Shown in pieces: positions 1 through 7,037 of a DNA stretch of 10,733 nt (position 1 is its first letter; each line of letters opens with the position of its first letter). The notes under the pieces were generated by a model. That model searched no databases. It saw nothing but the letters and a program-made list of their open reading frames with translations, and was not told the DNA's origin. Source of the DNA: an uncultured Clostridium sp. (GTDB taxonomy: Bacteria > Bacillota > Clostridia > Clostridiales > Clostridiaceae); assembly GCA_946575275.1 (NCBI GenBank), contig CAMNZV010000033.1:1-10733 (forward strand), in the 5' to 3' direction. The translations under genes and the position numbers were made by a program.

Positions 1-240
1 TTTATTTTGCATCATTTTCTTAATATCATTAAACTGATTATGTATTGAAACCTTTCTATTACCTGCAAAATCTCCTGAACCACTTTCACTACAGAAAATA
101 CAACCACCAGTGCTTATGGTTCCATCCCTATTAGGACAAGAAAAACCACCATCTAGTGAAATCTTATAAACTTTCTCTCCAAATTTATTTCTCAGGAAAT
201 AATTTAAGCTATTGTATCTTTTTCCATTCCACTCTTGCAT
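1..240 (-). CDS. TIGR01212/YhcC-type radical SAM protein (N-terminal 80 residues, cut by window edge)
   Basis: The frame is open from an ATG at 238-240 leftward off the window, giving 80 residues. A GAGGTG ribosome binding site at 247-252 sits 6 bases before the ATG. The protein opens MQEWNGKRYNSLNYFLR and carries three cysteines at residues 35, 47 and 50 in a C-x11-C-x2-C arrangement, inside a context like DGGFSCPNRDG and GGCIFCSESGSGDF. This is the iron-sulfur/SAM site of the TIGR01212 (YhcC-like) radical SAM family, which is related to Elp3-type enzymes and has no settled reaction. The expected full length is about 300 residues, so most of the barrel and the C-terminus lie outside the window. 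It is divergent from ykvI. Family assignment is confident; the substrate is unknown. Confidence 0.85.
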   Translation of the reverse strand, partial: MQEWNGKRYNSLNYFLRNKFGEKVYKISLDGGFSCPNRDGTISTGGCIFCSESGSGDFAGNRKVSIHNQFNDIKKMMQNK

Positions 241-263
241 CTTTAACACCTCTTTTAATAATA

Positions 264-292
264 AATATATTACTATTCCTTATAATCTTCAA
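264..292 (-). promoter_or_regulatory. SigA-type promoter of the leftward radical SAM gene
   Basis: Read on the minus strand, TTGAAG (287-292) is followed after exactly 17 bases by TATATT (264-269). Both boxes are close to the vegetative consensus. The predicted start site near 257 gives a leader of about 17 bases before the ATG at 240, which just accommodates the GAGGTG ribosome binding site. Called from consensus match only. Confidence 0.55.
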
Positions 293-304
293 GAATAATT
301 ACAC

Positions 305-328
305 ATTAATAATTATATAATTATTAAT
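305..328. promoter_or_regulatory. Perfect 24-bp A/T palindrome over the probable ykvI promoter
   Basis: Bases 305-328 equal their own reverse complement, centred between 316 and 317. The element contains TATAAT on both strands (316-321 on plus, 312-317 on minus). The plus copy is the best available -10 box for ykvI, putting the start near 328 and the AAGGAG ribosome binding site at 339-344. No good -35 box is visible at 16-18 bases upstream, which would fit activator-dependent or weak transcription. It could be an operator, but it contains only A and T, so chance symmetry is more likely than for a mixed sequence. Confidence 0.4.
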
Positions 329-350
329 AATACTTTTTAAGGAGCCATAA

Positions 351-1415
351 GTGAAAAAAGAAATATCTCAAATATTTCAGGTATCTGTCGTATTTATAGG
401 AACTATTGTAGGTGCTGGTCTTGCCTCTGGAAAGGAAATAACAGAATTTTTCACCTCATTTGGTCCAAGTAGCTTCCTTGGTATTGTTTTATGCCTTTTA
501 TTTTATATTTTTATGGGAATGATTATTTGTAAGATAAGTATTATGTACAAGCTTAATTCTTATAGTGACCTAATAAAAATTACAAGTCCAAACCTCCTTG
601 GAAAACTAACCGGAATAATTACAACACTTTATTTAATATCAAGTGCCTCTATTATTTTAGCTGGAAGTGGTTCAATTATTAATGAATTCTTTGGTATCCC
701 TAAAATAATAGGTTCCTTAGTTATGCTCTTTATTGCTTTGTTTTTTCTGCTTAAGGGTACCTCTGGATTAATACAAGTTAATTCATTTATAGTCCCTTCA
801 CTTTTAATTACAATTACACTAATCACTCTTTTATATTTTATAATGTGCCCTGACACCTTAACATTTGAAAGTCTTAAAATTTTCCCTCAAAAAAAGAAAG
901 GTATACTTTTATCTACCATTCTTTATGCTGGGTATAATATACTATGTTCCTCTGGAGTATTAGTTCCACTAAGTACAAAAATTAACAAGGTTAAGGTTAT
1001 GATTTTGGGAATAATCTTTGGAGCTATAGGATTAACAGTTCTATGCCTAATGATTAATTCTCTTCTTGCAGTAAATATACCTTATATTTACGAATATGAA
1101 ATTCCACTTTTACTTGTAGCTAACAGATTTGGTACATTTGTTCAAGCATTATTGCTAATGATAATATTACTTGAAATGTTTTCAACTGAAATATCAGATG
1201 TTTATTCTATTAGTAAAACACTAGAACAAACCTTTGGAATAAAATTTAATAAAGGTATTTTGATAATTTTATTAATTGCTCTACCCATTTCTCAATTAGG
1301 TTTTTCAAACTTAATTACCACGCTATACCCAGTGTTTGGATTCCTTAGTCTAATATTTATTACTCAATGTATATTCTTCTATTTTTTTAAAATAAAAAAA
1401 GGATCTAAATTGTAA
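351..1415 (+). CDS. ykvI: YkvI-family polytopic membrane protein (putative transporter)
   Basis: This 354-residue protein is almost entirely hydrophobic, with about ten predicted membrane-spanning segments (roughly 10-27, 41-62, 83-110, 116-134, 145-165, 184-205, 214-240, 260-275, 300-319 and 325-347). The first segment holds IVGAGLASGKE, a glycine-rich break like that in APC/LeuT-fold carriers and typical of the YkvI family (COG3949). It should sit in the cytoplasmic membrane; the substrate is not known for the family. Start: GTG at 351, with AAGGAG at 339-344 six bases upstream. The length is usual for the family and nothing looks broken. The PflX-type radical SAM gene follows after 68 bases with no clear terminator between, so they may be cotranscribed. 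Family call firm; transport role inferred from the fold. Confidence 0.8.
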   Translation: MKKEISQIFQVSVVFIGTIVGAGLASGKEITEFFTSFGPSSFLGIVLCLLFYIFMGMIICKISIMYKLNSYSDLIKITSPNLLGKLTGIITTLYLISSASIILAGSGSIINEFFGIPKIIGSLVMLFIALFFLLKGTSGLIQVNSFIVPSLLITITLITLLYFIMCPDTLTFESLKIFPQKKKGILLSTILYAGYNILCSSGVLVPLSTKINKVKVMILGIIFGAIGLTVLCLMINSLLAVNIPYIYEYEIPLLLVANRFGTFVQALLLMIILLEMFSTEISDVYSISKTLEQTFGIKFNKGILIILLIALPISQLGFSNLITTLYPVFGFLSLIFITQCIFFYFFKIKKGSKL

Positions 1416-1483
1416 TTATAAATCATTGAGTATATACTAAATGTAGTTAGGTATTAATATTTTTTTAACAAGGAGATAACAAA

Positions 1484-2380
1484 GTGAACTATTCTAATTT
1501 GCTTGAAAGTTGTAATTTATGTATAAGAAATTGTAATGTTAGCAGAACAAATGGTGAAGTTGGCTATTGCAAAGCCAATCATAACATAATTATAGCTAGA
1601 GCTGACTTGCACTTTTTTGAAGAACCCCCCATATCAAATAAGGGTGGCTCTGGTGCTGTTTTCTTTTCCCATTGCAATTTAAGCTGCGCTTTTTGCCAGA
1701 ATCATGAAATAAGTCAAGAACATAAAGGGAAAATCATTACTATAAATAAATTAAGTGAAATATTCATTGAACTTCAGGAAAAGGGTGCAAATAATATAAA
1801 TTTGGTTACCCCTACTCATTACGTTCCTCAAATAAAAGAAGCCCTTGATATAGCCAAAGAGAATGGTTTAAATATACCCATTTTATATAATACAAATGGC
1901 TATGATTCCTTAGATACAATTAAATCTCTTAAGGGTTATATAGATGTTTACTTGCCAGACTTTAAATATGTAAACAATAAATACTCTATTAAATATTCAA
2001 ATGCCCCTTATTATAGTGAAAATATAATTCCTGTTATAAAAGAAATGATTAATCAAACTGGTGAATGTACCTTTGATAATGAAGGTATAATAAAGAAGGG
2101 TGTAATTATTAGACATTTAATGTTACCTGGTTTACTTTTTGATTCAAAAAAGGTTATAGATAAAATTATTCAAAACTTTGGTGATAAAGTTTATGTAAGT
2201 ATAATGAATCAATATATACCATTATATAATGCAGTTAATTATCCTGAAATAAATAAAAAGCTTAACCCAAAACATTATGATTCTCTTATAGATTATGCTT
2301 CAACAAATGGAATTTACAAAGGATTCATACAAGATGTTGGCAGTGATAGTATTGACTATATTCCCAACTTTAATTACTAA
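1484..2380 (+). CDS. PflX-type radical SAM protein (COG1313)
   Basis: This 298-residue protein has the canonical radical SAM CxxxCxxC motif at residues 64-71 (CNLSCAFC), which binds the [4Fe-4S] cluster that cleaves S-adenosylmethionine. Ahead of it are four cysteines at 10, 13, 17 and 29 (CNLCIRNC followed by GEVGYC). This pattern is typical of the PflX/COG1313 group and may bind a second metal site. The group resembles pyruvate formate-lyase activating enzymes, but its target is not established and no glycyl-radical enzyme is encoded nearby. Start: GTG at 1484, with AAGGAG at 1470-1475 eight bases before. It ends just before the hairpin at 2385-2409. Whether it acts with YkvI is unknown; only the order and strand suggest a link. 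Confidence 0.82.
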   Translation: MNYSNLLESCNLCIRNCNVSRTNGEVGYCKANHNIIIARADLHFFEEPPISNKGGSGAVFFSHCNLSCAFCQNHEISQEHKGKIITINKLSEIFIELQEKGANNINLVTPTHYVPQIKEALDIAKENGLNIPILYNTNGYDSLDTIKSLKGYIDVYLPDFKYVNNKYSIKYSNAPYYSENIIPVIKEMINQTGECTFDNEGIIKKGVIIRHLMLPGLLFDSKKVIDKIIQNFGDKVYVSIMNQYIPLYNAVNYPEINKKLNPKHYDSLIDYASTNGIYKGFIQDVGSDSIDYIPNFNY

Positions 2381-2384
2381 AATA

Positions 2385-2409
2385 GTGTGGTGTCAACAAA
2401 ACACCACAC
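2385..2409. terminator. Hairpin between convergent genes, probable bidirectional terminator
   Basis: GTGTGGTGT (2385-2393) and ACACCACAC (2401-2409) form a perfect 9-bp stem with a 7-base loop. It lies 4 bases after the PflX-type stop codon and 11 bases after the sleC stop on the opposite strand. On the minus strand the stem is followed by TATTTT, a modest U-rich tail that suits sleC. On the plus strand no T-run follows, so termination of the ykvI side may be weak or factor-assisted. Confidence 0.65.
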
Positions 2410-2420
2410 CACATTGAAAG

Positions 2421-3731
2421 CTATTTAGGATAACTAAAACTTGGAATAATAATATTCTCATTAAAATAAGGTGGATAGAATATATTATCTCCTCTAAGCT
2501 CAGCAATTTTAGTAACTCCAACATAAATATTGGATATTTGATACCAGGTAGCATAATCAACTATTCCTGTCTGTGGTAAATTAAATATACTTTGAAATAC
2601 CTTTACAGAATTTGCTGTGGCAACTCCATACATACTATCAACTGCTAGTTTAGGTATTAGTGGATAATTTTCTGCTATCCTATTTAAAAATTCCTGTATC
2701 GTTTTAACTGGTGCACCAGTAGACCCTATTGTAAGCTCATATCCTGGGTATGAAGATGGACTTCCCTTAACACTTTCTGCTGTATTAAGTTCAATATCTC
2801 CACCATAATAGTGAGTTAATATCTCATAAGGTACCTTCCCCTGATCTCCTAAATACTTGCTTCCCCATTGACTTAACCATTCTGGACAAGATACATTCTT
2901 TCCATCACAGTACTGTGTTAATAATGGTTGTTTTCTTCCAAACCTTTTTATATAAGTAGAGAAAATCTCATCAACCACCCTACTAATATTGTCATAAATA
3001 TTTCTTCCATAATTAAAAGCATGATCATATGCTGTAGAGCTTGTTATATCAAAATTCTTCCCCTTCCCTCTATACCACTCTGTGTATATTCTATTTAAAG
3101 TAAAGGAAATAATGCAATATATATTTGCCCTTATTGTTGTTTCTGGCCAAGTTGAATATATTTCACATGAGGCTACATTTTTAAGATATTCTTTATATAA
3201 CACCTTATAATTTGGAGCATTATCATCATTAGGGCTCCCCTGATGAACTGTTATGAATTCTGGAACTACTGGCATTGGTAAAACAACCCCACTAGATGGT
3301 TGTGGCAATGGTTTTTCAGCACTTTCAGGAATCTTACTTGGGAAATTGCCACTTAATGTATTGGGTAAGACTATTATTGTGTCCTGTTGTCTATTAGTAA
3401 ATTTATTTTCTACCAATCTAGCTTGTTGAAGTGCTACCCTTTCTGGAAATACTTGAACACCCTTTACAAAAAAATCTTGAAATCCATCTCTTTGAACTGT
3501 TACATCATATCTTCTATAAGGAATATTATCTGTAGGGTTTTGTGAATATTCAAGAGGTTCAGAGTCTAATTCCATTTCAAAAGATAATCCAGAAGAGTCT
3601 GTAGTTAGCGTTTTAGGATCTATTTGAATCTCTTCATTTTCAGAAGAATTTACTGTTATCTTGCAATTGTCTACAGGAACAAAACTATCATCTTTAAAGC
3701 ACTGAACTCTCAATCTTCCAATATTTGCCAT
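2421..3731 (-). CDS. sleC: Spore cortex-lytic enzyme SleC (pro-enzyme)
   Basis: SleC degrades the muramic-lactam cortex of clostridial spores at germination. This 436-residue protein matches the C. perfringens enzyme in length and layout. Residues 1 to about 149 form the N-terminal pre/pro region. At about 150 comes VLPMPVVPEF, which looks like the start of the mature form released by Csp protease. A SpoIID-like lytic transglycosylase domain follows (about 175-270), with YLKNVASCEIYSTWP placing the likely catalytic Glu at 190. A C-terminal peptidoglycan-binding domain occupies about 334-401. Start: ATG at 3729-3731, because GGAG at 3738-3741 sits 6 bases before it. An in-frame TTG at 3743 would overlap that site and is less likely. 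It lies 61 bases after csp and has its own mother-cell promoter. Confidence 0.93.
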   Translation of the reverse strand: MANIGRLRVQCFKDDSFVPVDNCKITVNSSENEEIQIDPKTLTTDSSGLSFEMELDSEPLEYSQNPTDNIPYRRYDVTVQRDGFQDFFVKGVQVFPERVALQQARLVENKFTNRQQDTIIVLPNTLSGNFPSKIPESAEKPLPQPSSGVVLPMPVVPEFITVHQGSPNDDNAPNYKVLYKEYLKNVASCEIYSTWPETTIRANIYCIISFTLNRIYTEWYRGKGKNFDITSSTAYDHAFNYGRNIYDNISRVVDEIFSTYIKRFGRKQPLLTQYCDGKNVSCPEWLSQWGSKYLGDQGKVPYEILTHYYGGDIELNTAESVKGSPSSYPGYELTIGSTGAPVKTIQEFLNRIAENYPLIPKLAVDSMYGVATANSVKVFQSIFNLPQTGIVDYATWYQISNIYVGVTKIAELRGDNIFYPPYFNENIIIPSFSYPK

Positions 3732-3737
3732 ATACAT

Positions 3738-3741
3738 CTCC
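3738..3741 (-). promoter_or_regulatory. Ribosome binding site fixing the sleC start
   Basis: Minus-strand GGAG lies 6 bases before ATG 3729-3731. The longer TTG start at 3743 and the ATG at 3737 overlap or abut this site, so they are poor choices. Confidence 0.65.
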
Positions 3742-3760
3742 AAATAAATTACTTACCCTT

Positions 3761-3789
3761 TATTGTATGAAAGATTTATCTTATTGTGC
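3761..3789 (-). promoter_or_regulatory. Mother-cell (SigK/SigE-type) promoter of sleC
   Basis: On the minus strand CATACAATA (3761-3769) fits the CATAnnnTA -10 consensus of SigK and also the CATACAnT form of SigE. Exactly 16 bases upstream is GCAC (3786-3789), whose AC matches the short SigK -35. The predicted start near 3753 gives a leader of about 20 bases. In C. perfringens, sleC and csp are known to be expressed in the mother cell, which agrees. SigK and SigE cannot be told apart with certainty from the sequence. Confidence 0.6.
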
Positions 3790-3792
3790 TTA

Positions 3793-5544
3793 TTATTTAT
3801 CATTAATTCTTACAAAAAGTTTATTTATATAATATCCATCCCTATAAGATTTACCCCTTATAATCTTTAGACTATCCTCTAATATCTTCATTGAGTCATA
3901 TAAACAAACCTCCCCATATCCAAAACTTGGATCTGGATAAATAATATCTCTTCTATCTCTTTTTGCTCCACTAATTAAATAATACTTTAATCTATCACCA
4001 TATAAAAAGATATCTTTTTTCTTTAAAATTCCCCATTCCATCATTAATGCTGCAACACCACTTATATGTGGTGCTGCCATAGATGTTCCACTTTTAATAT
4101 CATATGATCCATTTGGAGCTACTGATAATATTCCTTCTCCTGGAGCCACTATATCTGGTTTTGAATTGTTATAATATAATATTCTTCCCCTACCACTAAA
4201 GGGAGAACTGTTTCTAGTTAAATAATTATAGCTACCTACGGATATAACACCATTAACTGTTGCAGGAATTCCAAGTGTGTTATAAACTGTTGGATTTAAA
4301 AACTTTGTACTTTCATTTAAACCTTCTGAAATTGGAAGCCACATATCGAAAATACCATCATATTCATTAGTTACCCTAATTATTATTTGCCATTGTCCCG
4401 GAATAATAAAATTTCCCTGACTAATTAATGAAATACCTATTTCTCCATTAATATCAAAAGGTCTAGGACCAGTATTATATATCTGATAAACATTACCTGA
4501 AACAACACCAGATACATACCCCTCTTCAACAATCAAATCTCCTGTTGTTCCACCAGTTGGTGCTATTATCCTAAATGTTAATTTAGGTAGCACTGATTTA
4601 TATAAATTAATAATAACTGCTGTTTCTCCTTGGGATACATTAAAACTAATTATATTTTCCTTCTTAAGGACCCCACCTATATGATGGGAGGCATTACCCT
4701 CATTTCCTGCTGCAATTACTATTGTTACTCTTTCTAATGTAGAAATTGTTTCTATATATTTTTCTAATAAACTACTGCCATTATGAGCTCCATCATTTGT
4801 ACTTAAGCTTAAATTAATTACTAAGGGCATTCTTAATTCATTTGCCCTATCAACTAAGAATTTTATACCCTTCATAATATTAGAACTAAGAGAAAATAAC
4901 CCCCTACTACTTTTTACCATCATAATTGAGCTTCTAGGTGCTACCCCATAATTACTAGAACTTATTCTCCCTCCTGCACATGCAATTCCAGCAACATGAG
5001 TTCCATGTTCAATAACATCATAAACTGGAACTATACTATAGGGGTCATTTGCATTTAAGGCTTCATTTATGATTTTTTTATCATATACCTTATCACCTGT
5101 ACTTAAATCACAAATATATTCTATTCTTGTTGTTCCATCTTCATTTCTAAAGGCATGATGTGTATAATCTATCCCTGTATCTACAAAACCAATTATAATT
5201 CCTTCACCATATAAACCATATTCATTTCTTACCTTCTCTACACAAATTGCTCTACTACTTTGTAAATCTGATAAATACAAACTTTTAGGTAATTCTAAAT
5301 ATTGTATTTCTTCATTATTTGATAATTCCTCTAATTTATCCATAGTTACATAGGCAATACCAAAGCCATAACCTAGATTTACGAAATCTCCACCTAATGA
5401 CTCAATAAATAGACTTACTGTATTTACCTTATCTCCAAATAATATAGTAACTTCTATTTTATTATCACTAGTATTGTATAACTCTGGTTGTAAATTTAAT
5501 TTACTTTGTATATCCTTTGGAATACCTCTTAAATTATTATTCAA
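3793..5544 (-). CDS. csp: Csp germination-specific subtilisin-like serine protease
   Basis: Csp proteases cleave pro-SleC in the spore, linking germinant sensing to cortex breakdown. The 583-residue protein has an N-terminal inhibitor-like prodomain (about 1-95), then a subtilase domain. The triad is complete: Asp122 (FVDTG), His180 (EHGTHVAG) and Ser488 (GTSMAAPHISG), with oxyanion Asn281 (AAGNEGN). The insertion at about 300-425 fits the jelly-roll domain of CspB. Self-cleavage is likely near residue 95 (SDLQSS), by analogy. Because the triad is intact it resembles the active protease CspB, not the CspC or CspA pseudoproteases of C. difficile; exact orthology is open. No secretion signal is evident. 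Start: TTG at 5544 with AGGAG at 5556-5560, an 11-base spacing that is rather long. The stop lies 61 bases before sleC. Confidence 0.92.
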   Translation of the reverse strand: MNNNLRGIPKDIQSKLNLQPELYNTSDNKIEVTILFGDKVNTVSLFIESLGGDFVNLGYGFGIAYVTMDKLEELSNNEEIQYLELPKSLYLSDLQSSRAICVEKVRNEYGLYGEGIIIGFVDTGIDYTHHAFRNEDGTTRIEYICDLSTGDKVYDKKIINEALNANDPYSIVPVYDVIEHGTHVAGIACAGGRISSSNYGVAPRSSIMMVKSSRGLFSLSSNIMKGIKFLVDRANELRMPLVINLSLSTNDGAHNGSSLLEKYIETISTLERVTIVIAAGNEGNASHHIGGVLKKENIISFNVSQGETAVIINLYKSVLPKLTFRIIAPTGGTTGDLIVEEGYVSGVVSGNVYQIYNTGPRPFDINGEIGISLISQGNFIIPGQWQIIIRVTNEYDGIFDMWLPISEGLNESTKFLNPTVYNTLGIPATVNGVISVGSYNYLTRNSSPFSGRGRILYYNNSKPDIVAPGEGILSVAPNGSYDIKSGTSMAAPHISGVAALMMEWGILKKKDIFLYGDRLKYYLISGAKRDRRDIIYPDPSFGYGEVCLYDSMKILEDSLKIIRGKSYRDGYYINKLFVRINDK

Positions 5545-5593
5545 TATTTTAGAAACTCCTAAAATTAATAATATTTATTATATTCTAAAGTAC

Positions 5594-5615
5594 TTTCTTT
5601 GATACTTCAAAGAAA
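5594..5615 (-). repeat. 9-bp inverted repeat spanning the aminotransferase stop codon
   Basis: TTTCTTTGA (5594-5602) and TCAAAGAAA (5607-5615) are perfect arms around a 4-base loop. The aminotransferase TGA at 5607-5609 lies inside. The stem has only two G:C pairs and no T-run follows on the minus strand, so it is at best a weak terminator or an mRNA 3'-end stem before csp. A second short palindrome, AAAGTACTTT, adjoins it. Confidence 0.35.
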
Positions 5616-6932
5616 TTCTTTATCAACTACTGCTAATACATCCTCTAATTTAATTAACTCTTCTAATAGTTGTTTTTCAGTTATTATTAACGGTGGACAT
5701 ATAAATACCATGTTTTCATGAGAATATGTCATAAATCCCTTATCTTTTAATTTTCCTACAATTTTCCCCATAATCCCTTCTGAATCCTTTCCATAAGGAA
5801 CTAATGCTTCTTTTGTAATCTTATCCCGTACAAGTTCAACTGCTGCAAAAAGTCCTATACTTCGAACGTCACCAACACACTTAAATTTTTCATTAAATTC
5901 TTCAAGCTTTATTTTTAACACTGCGCCAACTCTATTAACATTTTCAAGAATATTAGCCTTATTATAATAATCTACACATGCAACTCCTGCTGCACAAGCT
6001 AATGGATGTCCACTATATGTTAATCCACATGATAATAGGTTGTGGTCAAAATATTCAGCAATGTCTTTACTAACAACACATCCACCTAATGGAACATACC
6101 CACAAGTAACCCCCTTTGCAAAGGTTACAATATCAGGCTTAATATCAAAATGTTCAAAGGCAAACATTTTACCTGTTCTTCCCCATCCAGCCATAACCTC
6201 ATCACAAATCATCATAATTCCAAATTCATCACAAATCTTTCTTACTCCAGGCAAATAATTCTTAGGTGGAATAATAATACCATTTGAACCTGTTATAGTT
6301 TCTAAAACAATAGCTGCAATACTTTCTGCACCTTCATAAATTATTTGTTCTCTCAACTTGTCTACATAATATTGTCCTGCTGCTTCCTGAGATTCAAACT
6401 GTATCTTTTCACGGTATATATATGGATCAAAAAACTTAACAAATCCTGGTATCCCTGGTTCTAATGGATACCTTCTTGGCTCACCAGTTAAATTACCAGC
6501 ACCAAAGGTGGAACCATGATAACTCCTATATCTACTAAAAACCTTATTTCTCCCTGTAAACATTCTTGCCATTTTTATTGCATTTTCATTTGCTTCAGCA
6601 CCAGCATTTGTAAAAAAAACCTTTCCCATATTATCTGGCATTAAGTTAATTATCATTTCAGCTAAATTAGCTCTAGATTCTGATACATAGCTTGGTGCTA
6701 TAAAACAATATTTATCCACTTGTTCCTTAATGGCCTCTGCCATTTCCCTATTTCCAAAGCCTAAATTCATATTAACTAATTGGGATGACATATCTGAATA
6801 TCTATTTCCATCATAATCCCACATATATATGCCATCAGCCTTTTCTATTGGAATTGGATTTATTCCTCCTTGCTTACTCCAAGATTGTAAGTTATATTTT
6901 TTTGACTTCTCCTTTATTTCCATACCTTTCAT
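5607..6932 (-). CDS. Class III PLP-dependent aminotransferase, substrate unknown
   Basis: This 441-residue enzyme should transfer an amino group between an omega- or alpha-amino donor and a keto acid, using pyridoxal phosphate in the cytoplasm. Visible class III signatures are TNAGAEANENAIKMAR (108-123), which contacts the phosphate, YHG (138-140), which stacks on the cofactor, DE at 244-245 in ICDEVMAGWGRTG, and Lys273 in FAKGVTCGYVPLGG as the Schiff-base lysine. SGHPLACAAG (307-316) is also typical. Length is normal. General resemblance is to omega-amino acid:pyruvate aminotransferases, but sequence alone does not fix the substrate. Start: ATG at 6930-6932 with GGAGGGG at 6939-6945 six bases before. 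The upstream PucR-family gene and the leader hairpin suggest regulated expression. The csp gene follows after 62 bases, with no obvious functional tie. Confidence 0.88.
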   Translation of the reverse strand: MKGMEIKEKSKKYNLQSWSKQGGINPIPIEKADGIYMWDYDGNRYSDMSSQLVNMNLGFGNREMAEAIKEQVDKYCFIAPSYVSESRANLAEMIINLMPDNMGKVFFTNAGAEANENAIKMARMFTGRNKVFSRYRSYHGSTFGAGNLTGEPRRYPLEPGIPGFVKFFDPYIYREKIQFESQEAAGQYYVDKLREQIIYEGAESIAAIVLETITGSNGIIIPPKNYLPGVRKICDEFGIMMICDEVMAGWGRTGKMFAFEHFDIKPDIVTFAKGVTCGYVPLGGCVVSKDIAEYFDHNLLSCGLTYSGHPLACAAGVACVDYYNKANILENVNRVGAVLKIKLEEFNEKFKCVGDVRSIGLFAAVELVRDKITKEALVPYGKDSEGIMGKIVGKLKDKGFMTYSHENMVFICPPLIITEKQLLEELIKLEDVLAVVDKEFL

Positions 6933-6947
6933 TTATATCCCCTCCAT

Positions 6948-6987
6948 AAAAACAAGGGAGCTACATCATTTAGATGTAGCTCCCTTG
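6948..6987 (-). terminator. Strong intrinsic-terminator hairpin in the aminotransferase leader (possible attenuator)
   Basis: On the minus strand CAAGGGAGCTACATC (6973-6987) pairs perfectly over 15 bp with GATGTAGCTCCCTTG (6953-6967) around a 5-base loop. Five T residues follow (6948-6952). Two bases later begins the GGAGGGG ribosome binding site of the aminotransferase gene (6939-6945). It may terminate transcripts from the pucR side. However, there is no room for a promoter between the T-run and the start codon, so aminotransferase transcripts must begin upstream and cross it. That makes conditional read-through likely. Confidence 0.75.
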
Positions 6988-7015
6988 CTATCAAAATATT
7001 TGAATTTATGTTCTT

Positions 7016-7024
7016 ATTATATCA
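7016..7024 (-). promoter_or_regulatory. Extended -10 element for the aminotransferase transcript
   Basis: Minus-strand TGATATAAT is a perfect extended -10 box (TGnTATAAT). It lacks a good -35 box; the expected position is covered by the palindrome at 7038-7051. The predicted start near 7009 leaves about 20 bases before the terminator-like hairpin. A promoter with strong -10 and poor -35 often needs an activator. Confidence 0.45.
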
Positions 7025-7037
7025 TCTGATTATTATT

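Noticed and set aside
629..856. Minus-strand open frame of 75 codons
   Set aside because: It lies wholly inside ykvI on the opposite strand and has no domain resemblance; the plus-strand membrane protein explains the region.
1416..1483. Terminator or promoter between ykvI and the PflX-type gene
   Set aside because: Only weak partial hairpins (ACTA/TAGT) and a TTGAGT without a properly spaced -10 were found.
5576..5584. SigK-type promoter before csp (AATATAATA)
   Set aside because: The -10 resembles CATAnnnTA in all but the first base, but no AC is found 16-17 bases upstream, so it was not called as a feature.
6953..6987. Mobile-element terminal inverted repeat
   Set aside because: The two arms are only 5 bases apart and followed by a T-run, so a hairpin terminator explains them; there is no transposase or target duplication.
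6040..7029. Short plus-strand open frames at 6040-6258 and 6829-7029
   Set aside because: They are antisense shadows of the aminotransferase gene and its leader; their translations resemble no family and the host gene has clear signatures.
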